The notes beneath the pieces were generated by a model. It saw only the letters and a program-made list of their open reading frames with translations. It was not told where the DNA came from and did not search any database. Below, one piece after another: positions 56,293 to 64,000 of a stretch of 64,000 nucleotides of DNA; the stretch's first letter is position 1; the number at the start of each line of letters is the position of its first letter. The stretch lies in NCBI GenBank assembly GCA_023055425.1, contig JALGPY010000010.1:54039665-54103664 (forward strand). Reading direction: 5' to 3'. The stretch comes from Linanthus parryae. Its lineage: Eukaryota; Streptophyta; Magnoliopsida; Ericales; Polemoniaceae. The translations under genes and the position numbers were made by a program.

Positions 56293-58098
56293 TGGACTTC
56301 TGGGCTTCAGTGCATGCCTTTATTGGATTCGGAGGTCTTTGGGCTTCATAGCTTGGGATTCGATCACTTCTTTGGGCCTAAAGTTTTTATTCACTTAATA
56401 TCCTTCCGTAAACTCATGGTGGTTTGCAGCACACCCTGAGTTTAGTTGTGAAAGCAGCAAATTGAACTGGTAGAAGGGTTTTGGTGAAAACGTCTGCAAT
56501 TTGATCTGCACCATAAATAAATTCAACAATAAGTTCACGATTTAAAACTTTTTCATGCACATAGTGATGATCTACCTCAATTTTATTGGTACGTGCGTGA
56601 AAAGGAGGCTTAGAAGATAGTGAAAGAGCAGATAATTTATCAGTCCAGATAACAGGAGAAGAAGAGATTGGAAGCTTTAAATTATGAAACAAAGTTTTGA
56701 ACGAGGATACATCGGTGGCTGCTTTTGCTAAAGCACAGTACTCTGCTTCAGTAGAGGACCGGGGTACAATTTCTTGTTTCTTTGAAGCCCAATGTACTGG
56801 GTTTGGGCCTAAGAACACAACCAACCCAGTAGTGCTACGACGACTGGATACATCGCTGGCCCAGTTAGCGCCAGTAAAAACAAGTAAGGGAAAATGACCA
56901 GGTTTGTACATGACACCATTTGATTTGGTGCTTTGTAAATAGCGCAGAACCCCCCACTGAGATGATTTTCAGTAGGAGCATGCATAAATTGACAAAGATG
57001 ATTCACAGAGTAGGAAATTTCAGGCCTGCTAAATGTTAAATATTGTAAAGCTCCAAGTAATTGATGAAAAATAGTAGCATTTGAGAAAGGAACATTATCA
57101 TGAAGATGATATTTAGTTCCAGCAGGTAGAGGAGTGCTACATGGTTTGCATTTGATCATGTTAAATCTCTGTAAAATATCACAGATGTAAACCCAAAAAT
57201 TAAGATAAAGGACCCAAGTTTGTCATTTCAAATGTGTCATGAAGACTTTGAACAAGTTGGGCAGCAAAGAGAGTGTCATTTCCAGTCAAGATGATACCAT
57301 CGGCATATAGCAATAATACTGTAATTTTGTCATTGCAATGTCTAATAAAAAGATATGAATCAGCGTAAGAGGAAGTGAAACCCAGAGAGAGAATATAAGT
57401 GGTGAATCTTTCAAACCAGGTTCGAGGGGATTGTTTGAGCCCATAAATACTCTTTTTTTAGTAAACACACATGATTGGGGGTATTGTGGATGAATAAAGC
57501 CTTGAGGCTTGTGCATAAACAAAGTTTCACGTAAAAAACCATGAAAAAAGCATTTTTAACATCAAGTTGCCGAAGTGGCCAGCAAAAGGTGGCTGCTAAG
57601 GAAAGTATACAATGAATTGTGGCATGTTTGGCCACTGGACTAAAAGTTTCAATGGAATCTAATCCAGGATTTTAATGAAACCCCTTAGAAATTAATCAAG
57701 ACTTATGTCGAGAGATAGAACCATTTGGGGTTATATTTTGTCATAAATAACCTTTTATTGCCAATTATATTGGCATGGGTAGGACAAGGAACCAGAACCC
57801 AAGTTTGCTGTTTTTGAAGACTATCATACTCATCAGCCATGGCTTGCAGCCAGTGAGGATGAGAAGAAGCTTCTTTATAAGAAAGAGGATCAGCCAAGGG
57901 AGAAGCATAAGTAGTGTGAAAACCAAAGTGAGAGGTAAGCACATAACCTGTGAATGGAAGTTGCTTCTTTGTAATTCCAAATTTACTTCTTGTTCTCATG
58001 GAATGAGAATTAAGAGTTGTAGTAGTAGTTAGCATCATTGGACTGGTGGTTGCCTTGCCACTGCTGGAGGTATATCAGTTTGCAGGAGTAGTAGTATC
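56293..58098 (-). pseudogene. RT-RNase H fragment of a different copia lineage
   Basis: On the minus strand 57703-58038 has the RT entrance (YKEASSHPHWLQAMADEYDS, QQTWVLVPCP). 57286-57635 has the core ([22 protein letters not shown]), 56809-57159 the RT end (PCSTPLPAG, FSRPEISYSVNHLCQF), and 56414-56911 RNase H (STTGLVVFLGPNPVHWASKK, SSTEAEYCALAKA, TDKLSALSLS, ADVFTKTL). The style resembles Ale/Hopscotch-type copia, unlike the Angela neighbours. The active site reads LYADGIIL instead of YVDD, and frame changes separate the pieces. Both ends abut copia LTRs, so it is an older insertion cut by younger elements; 56293-56413 is its 3' untranslated part. Confidence 0.82.
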
Positions 58099-59517
58099 AT
58101 TTGGAAATATGACCTAGAGACAATCTATTACTTGTGAAATTTATAGATTTACTATTCTTTATGTTATCTATATAAAGATATGTAAACATGAATGAAGTCC
58201 TTAGAATATAAATGTTATATTCTTAAATATCCCTAGCCGATTATATTGATTAACAGGACAATCAACTGTAGACTAGTATGTGGTTTGATTGATATGGAGA
58301 TATCACAATCCAACACATGGGTATGCATTAGGGGTACTGTCATAGTGGATCGACCCACAACGAGAAGGCTACATACAAGTTATGTAAAGTCACAAGTGCT
58401 TCTCGTAGTGACAAAGGTATTTTCATCCTTAGACTTGAAGTCACTAGGTCCTCTACTTGTGAAATATTGTGTTTTGATAGGCTCAAACGCTACACGTAAC
58501 TGGGTAGCAATAAAGACGCCTATCGGATACAATAGGAAGCAAGCTTAGAGATGGTAGTGATGTATATAGAATTTGTCCCTCCCATATAACGGGAGCATAT
58601 ATCCACGACCACTCGAGGGATGGTGCTTATAGAATGTCTGGCTAGACTCAAATAAATCAATATAGGATATTGATGTTATCTGCATGGATAAGACTATTCC
58701 CATGATCGAGAAACTATGGATTTGATATACGAGTGTGACTTGTATGTCTCGTGTCCAATCCAGATATGGAGACAAAGGGATGAGACAATACTTGCACAAG
58801 GTTTATTGGATGACTATTTTTATTAGTTGGGTAGCGTGGATGTCTTGCTAGAGGTCGCTCCGTGTTTGTAAATTATTACTACCAACTAAGTAGAAACCTA
58901 TGGGGTCACACTCCCTATGGATTAGACGATACTTGGTAAGATTAATATGATTAATTAATTAGAATGATCAATACTTAACTACTTTGAAACTTAGTAGGAC
59001 TAATTTGCAAGTTGGACTAATCTGTGTATTGACATGATTTGGATAGGGGCTTTTATGCAGTCAACAAGGTGTTGTTGGACTATATAAAGGACACTCCTAG
59101 CTTCCTTCCCACACTAATTCTCATAACACATTGAGGGAGAGAGAAAAAGCAAGGAAGGAGAGAAAATCCCAAAGGAGGTCCGAACCCTCCTTGGGACTGC
59201 CCCCCTACCCGTCGGCCACAAAGGAGGTGTCGCCGACCTCCTTGCTCCGTTTTGCGTGATCGTGATCTTCTTCCTCTTCTTCCTTCAATCCTAGCTAGCA
59301 CAAAGTTTGGAAGGATCCGGACTCTAACCTAGGAGTGGACTATCCATAGAGACGTGAATACTATTTCACGAGTGAAGTCATCACAGGAGAACCCAAAGGT
59401 ATTATGATACTTAAATCCCTCACTATCGTTATGTTGTCTCTTCATGTGATCCTTGCAGGGATTTGAGCATGATTAAATTTTGTTATTCCGCACCGTAGCC
59501 TGCATCAAAACACTATA
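58099..59517 (+). repeat. 5' LTR of the 58-62 kb copia element
   Basis: It begins TTGGAAATATGACCTAGAG after a mutated TG and ends CATCAAAACACTATA (CA mutated to TA). It belongs to the same subfamily as the LTRs at 48-56 kb, sharing TAACATGAATGAAGTCC-like and ATAAATGTTATA segments. TATATAAAGG is at 59081-59090. Confidence 0.82.
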
Positions 59518-59518
59518 G

Positions 59519-59532
59519 TGGTATCAGAGCCA
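59519..59532 (+). other. primer-binding site, initiator tRNA-Met type
   Basis: TGGTATCAGAGCCA, one base after the LTR. Confidence 0.93.
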
Positions 59533-62500
59533 CAGTTCGTAGAGCATAACGTAGTTTATGTGTTATAATTTTTGTTGTTATACACTTTAATTACTGTTTA
59601 TCGCGTAAAACGGATAAATCAAGCATATTGATGCAATTTGTGAATATGATTCAAGCCAAATAAGATCTAATGTTACATGGGATGTAGGGATTAGTGAATT
59701 TGGATAACATAGGATGTGAAAATTTTGGATCTAGAGAACTAGAGTTTCGGCACAAGTTGGAAAAAGGTGATTTTTTCAAACTTGGAAACAACTAAACTTG
59801 GGAAACACGGAGGAAGTAATTTTGGAAACAACTAAACTTGGGCAACAAGGAGGAAGTTGTTTTGGAAACAACTCTTATAAGAGGTTTTCCCCTCATAGGG
59901 GACGACCCCTCTCCTCCTTGCCGCCCAAGAAATCCACGGCCAAGGGGTCGGGCCTCCCTAGCGCACGGCCTACCCGTGTTGGCTAGGAGCCGGCCGGCCA
60001 CAAGGCCTTGTGGCGGTCCTTTAGGGTTTTGGCCATGGTAATGGTGGGCCCTCTCGGACCGTTTTGACCCTAGTTCATCCAAAATCAACTAAAATTGACC
60101 AAGCACGGTAAAATTGGATTTTAACTTTTTATGTGCTATTTGCATGGTGATTGGATATGGCCTTAGATGTGGATGTTGTGAATGTTTGATTTTTGTGGTT
60201 GTTTTTACGGCCTGCGAGCTGATAAAATTAACGTAATAATTATTTAGGTTTAACGGCATGCGGGCTGGTCTTCTTCTTAACTTGTGAGATCATTTTATAT
60301 AGTATATATGCTAGCTAGTATTAGATAAAATAGATGATAGTCAAGATGAGAAGAAGAAGCCTAAAGAGTTAAACAACCACAAGATGGAGCATTCCACAAG
60401 GGTAAGAAGCATGGAGCATTTCACAAGGGTAAGAAGCATGGACCAAAGATAGAGGCACATGGAGATGAGCTTGCTATTTTTTTTAGAGTTCATAGATATT
60501 ATCATTGGCTTGGGAATATCTTAGTTTAGAGGCCATATCCATATCAGGTTTATTTTGTTTGTGGTTGTTTATTTATTGTCTTATCATTTTTTTTGTTGGT
60601 GTATGGTTGATGCATGCAAAATTTATAATAAGATAGTTAAAAACCCGAATCTTATATTTGTGAGTATGCCGAACTCAAAATAAGTAGATCAGTTGATATG
60701 GATCAACAAAACAATTAAAATTGGAAAAACAAAATTCCTCAATTTAAATATTATGTTTTTCCTTCTCGTTACTTAAACACTCATCATGATCATGATTACC
60801 AAGCTCGTGCGTGCCAAAGCAGGGCGACTTGGTTTGTCATGGTGTGATGCGATGGCACAAGCAAGTAATGTGCAATTGTTTAGGTAAGAGGTTGGATACA
60901 ACTAGGTGATTTTAATGGGATTAAAACCTAGATGCAACCAATTGGGATTTTCTATGGGGATAGATAAATAAGGATTTATTTTCCTAATTGAACCAGGACT
61001 TGTATGTGATGCAATTGGAATTGTTCCTACCTAAATAACTAATTTTGGGTGACTTGCCAAAGCAAGCTCAAAATAAGTGAAATATGAATCTTGGCCCACT
61101 AAGATATATAATGATATTTCCCGCATTAATATGGAGGGTTATTAATCCGCAAAAAATAGTGGGAGCTATGTTTAACAATTTAAGTCCTTGTTAAATATAG
61201 TCATACTTCACAATACTTTGCATAATCCTTTTGTGTTGAAAACCCATGACATTAAACAAACAAAATGCAACTTTATGTCCTTAATAAGGACAAGCTTTCT
61301 GGAATCTATTTTCTAGACTGGTATAAAATTGATAAATATTCTCAAGTAAAAGGAAAAATGTTGTACATTGTAGAATATAAAGTTCTCTTCCCACCAACTA
61401 TCAAGACACACTAAATTCTAATGAAAGAACATCAAAGAATGGTTCTTTGGATGTAACTTACCTCATGTCAGCTGCCATGAACTCTAAGCTTTGTAAGCAA
61501 GATGAGAAATATAGAGGCGTATGATATGATCATACATTAAAAAGCTCTTTCAAAGAGCGAGCTAGACATGAAGAGCTAGATATGATCATACAGTAATGTG
61601 TGACTGCTGAAGCAAGAGGTCAAGCGCAACTAAGCTACTTCAATAGGATTGAAAGCTTAGAGACTGGGAGTTATCTATGAGTTAGATAAAGAATAAATAG
61701 TTATTCTCCCAATTGGACCGATAATTTCATTGGATGCAATTACAGTTTTGTTCAAAAGCAATGTACTCAATATGATCGAGAATATCTAAACAAAGCACTC
61801 ATAAAGGGCTATAGTCAAAACATGTTAATGGTTAAAAACATGGGTAAGGGCAAAAGGTTTGCACCGGCTACATGGGTATAAAGCAATCTTGTTGCTAAAA
61901 CCAATTTTCCTTAAAGTCCCATAGGTGGTTTAGAGGAAGAGAGACTACCCAAAGTACCTGGATGAAAATAATAATGGAGTTATGAATTCAAATTTAGGTA
62001 TTTTTTTTTACAGAAATCAATGTGTCTATCTCATCATAATGAGTATATGATACTAGATGAGGATCTCACGTTTATAGAAATGTGGAGGATCAAGAGATGT
62101 AGACAATTGGATAAGGAAGAAAAAAACCTACACGTGGGACAATGAAGCAAGGGGTTGCTGAATTAGCCGTAGGGAACTATCTCTACCTTTCTGAAATTAT
62201 CCATGATTTGACAAAATACGATTATATCACTACTTTAAGTAGGGACAGTATCACAGTTTATTTTTTAGACAAGAAAAACTTTTTTTATTAAAACAATGGA
62301 CAAATGTAGTTCTATTTACTTTGATAAAATGCATTATTGTAATGCACTTTTTCTAATTGATTATATATCCATGATCGTGATAAATTTATCTATAACATTA
62401 ATACCAAGAGGACTGCATATAATGATATGAATATCACTTATCTTTAGCATTATTGTTTAGGCCACATGAATAAGAGATACATATCTAGAACTCCAGAATG

Positions 62501-62837
62501 ATGGATTTCTGGACTCGTTTGATTATAAATCATATGAGACATGTAAGACTTATTTATTGGGAAAAGATATGATCTTTTGGGAATCATACATATTGATGTA
62601 TATAGCCGCTAAGAACAAATTCTAAATGTGGTTTTCTGTACTTCATTATAATTACTGATGGGATCAGAGAAATATGAATTTGTGTATCTTATGAAGAAAC
62701 AAATCGGAATCCTTTGAATTGTTAAAGTAATTCAAGAATGAAGTAAAGAACCTGATTGGCAAAAGTATTAGGGCTCTGTGATTGGATCATAGAGGTGTAA
62801 GTGCTTAAACCAATAGTTTGAGCATCTAAGGGAGTGT
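59533..62837 (+). pseudogene. degenerate copia interior, cut off in integrase
   Basis: Gag-region sequence is unreadable but aligns by eye with the reverse complement of 52000-54700; for example the AATCAAGCAT...GATGCAATTTGT leader and CAATTGGACC/GATGCAATTA blocks. From about 62440 integrase remnants appear (the TGTTTAGGCCACATGAA zinc-domain block and GGGCTCTGTGATTGGATCAT). They stop at 62837, where an LTR begins. RT and RNase H are missing. A 39-base segment containing GGAAACAACTAAACTTGGG is duplicated at about 59785-59860. The GC-rich block at 59890-60060 corresponds to 54290-54420. Confidence 0.7.
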
Positions 62838-64000
62838 TGTTGGAATAGATGCCCTAGAGGCAATCTAGTTTAGTATGAATTTGTAATTGGCTAGAAAATT
62901 CATTTATTATTTATTGGATATTTAATATAATGAAGTCCTTAGATTTACAATCGTGTTGTTTATCTTAAATATCCCTAGTCAAGTATAATGATTAAATGGG
63001 ACAATCATCTATAGACTAGTATGGGGTTGGATTGATATGGAGATATCACGATCCAACACATAGGTGTGCATTACGGAATGTTGCACTGGATTGACCCATC
63101 ACCGAGAAGGCTACATACATGTTATGTTAAGTCACAAGTGCTTCTCGTGTACAATGGTATTGTCATCCTTAGACTTGAAGTCACTAGATATTCTAGTTGT
63201 GGATCATTGTGATCTTGGTAGCGTTAAACGCTACACCGTAACTGGGTAGTTATAAAGGCGTGTACTGGATACAATGAGAAGCAAGCTTAGAGATCGTAGT
63301 GGACGTAGAGAGGATTTGCCCCTCCCACATAACGGGAGCAAATATCCAAGGCCACTCGAAGGATAGTGCTTATAGAATGTCTGGCCAGACTCAAATAAAT
63401 CAATATATGAGATATTGATGTTATTTGCACGAATAAGGCTATTCCATGGATCGAGAAACTATGGATTGGATATACGAGTGTGACTTGTATGTCTCGTGTC
63501 CAATCCGGATATGGAGGCAAAGTGATGAGACAATTACTTGTACAAGGTTGTCTAGATGACTATTCTATTAGTTGGCTAGAATGGATGTTTTGCTAGAAAC
63601 CGCTCCATATTAGCAAATAGTTGCTACCAACTAGATAGAACCTATGGGGTCACACGCTATATAGAGTTGTACTAGATTTGGGAATTAATTAATTGGATTA
63701 ATTAATTAGAAGGATCACTTTGCAAACCCTTGCAAACTTAGTAGGGACTAATTTGCAAGGAAGGGACTAAATTGAATTCTAGTAGGACTAGAATAAGTCC
63801 TTTAGGTAGTTAACAAAGAGTTGTTGGACTATATAAAGGACCCTCCTTCCTTCCTTCCTCATAACTTATGCTCTAAAGAGAACATAACAAGATTGGGAGA
63901 GAACAAAGGAGAGAGAGAGCAAGCAACAAGGAGGACGCCGCCCCTTGCCGCCGCCCCCTCGTCCCCGACGCCACAAGAGGGCCGAACCCCTCTTTGTGCC
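62838..64000 (+). repeat. LTR of another Angela-like subfamily, runs off the right edge
   Basis: It begins TGTTGGAATAGATGCCCTAG and follows the LTR at 12877 (TAGTTTAGTATGAA, TTATTTATTGGATATTTAAT) rather than the one at 58099. TATATAAAGG lies at 63830-63839. The window ends before the LTR does. It may be a 5' LTR, a 3' LTR or a solo LTR. Confidence 0.88.

Overview
The window is flowering-plant nuclear DNA. It is almost entirely nested transposable elements: Athila-type Ty3/gypsy and Angela-type Ty1/copia LTR retrotransposons, a Helitron and small MITEs. Three things point to a plant. The gypsy primer-binding sites match the 3' end of tRNA-Asp, the copia sites match initiator tRNA-Met, and the Helitron has the plant layout of a Pif1-type helicase followed by an RPA1-like gene. 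I found no intact, convincingly host gene and cannot name the species.

Layout. 1-8484: decayed Athila-like element on the minus strand, with its right-hand (5') LTR at 6462-8484 and its other LTR off the left edge. 8485-9921: LTR-like remnant of uncertain type. 9922-16248: 5'-truncated Angela-like copia element on the plus strand. Its 3' LTR has been split twice, by a solo LTR (14053-15491, target duplication CTTCC) and by a ~0.5 kb GAGCG-rich insert (15693-16188). 16911-28772: complete Athila-like element on the minus strand, with both LTRs, target duplication TTAGG, tRNA-Asp primer site, gag, protease, RT/RNase H/integrase and a long 3' region. Its LTRs and 3' region carry pairs of a perfect palindrome, TGCGTATATACGCA.

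28773-34618: AT-rich TE-derived DNA with microsatellites, a diverged duplicated segment and MITE-like copies. 34619-39360: Helitron remnant on the minus strand, with 3' CTAG and hairpin, an RPA1-like gene with readable exons, and a Pif1 helicase that lacks the Rep part. 39361-46350: region around a broken DUF1985-Ulp1-protease gene, bracketed by arrays of palindromes built on GAGACGAG/CTCGTCTC, with a 175-bp tandem repeat and a short telomere-like run. 47325-47833: small non-autonomous Helitron containing a tRNA-like (SINE-head) segment. 48095-56292: Angela-like copia element on the minus strand, with closely similar LTRs around a ruined interior. 56293-58098: fragment of a different copia lineage. 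58099-62837: second ruined Angela-like element on the plus strand. 62838-64000: LTR of another Angela subfamily that runs off the right edge.

Function and age. Every polyprotein carries stops, frameshifts or catalytic-site changes, so nothing here looks able to move by its own proteins. The second Athila element is the least damaged: one frameshift, one nonsense codon in integrase, one in-frame stop between gag and protease, and a short in-frame deletion. Nesting order and LTR similarity give a relative chronology. The first Athila element and the 9.9-kb copia are old. The complete Athila element and the copia at 48-56 kb are younger.
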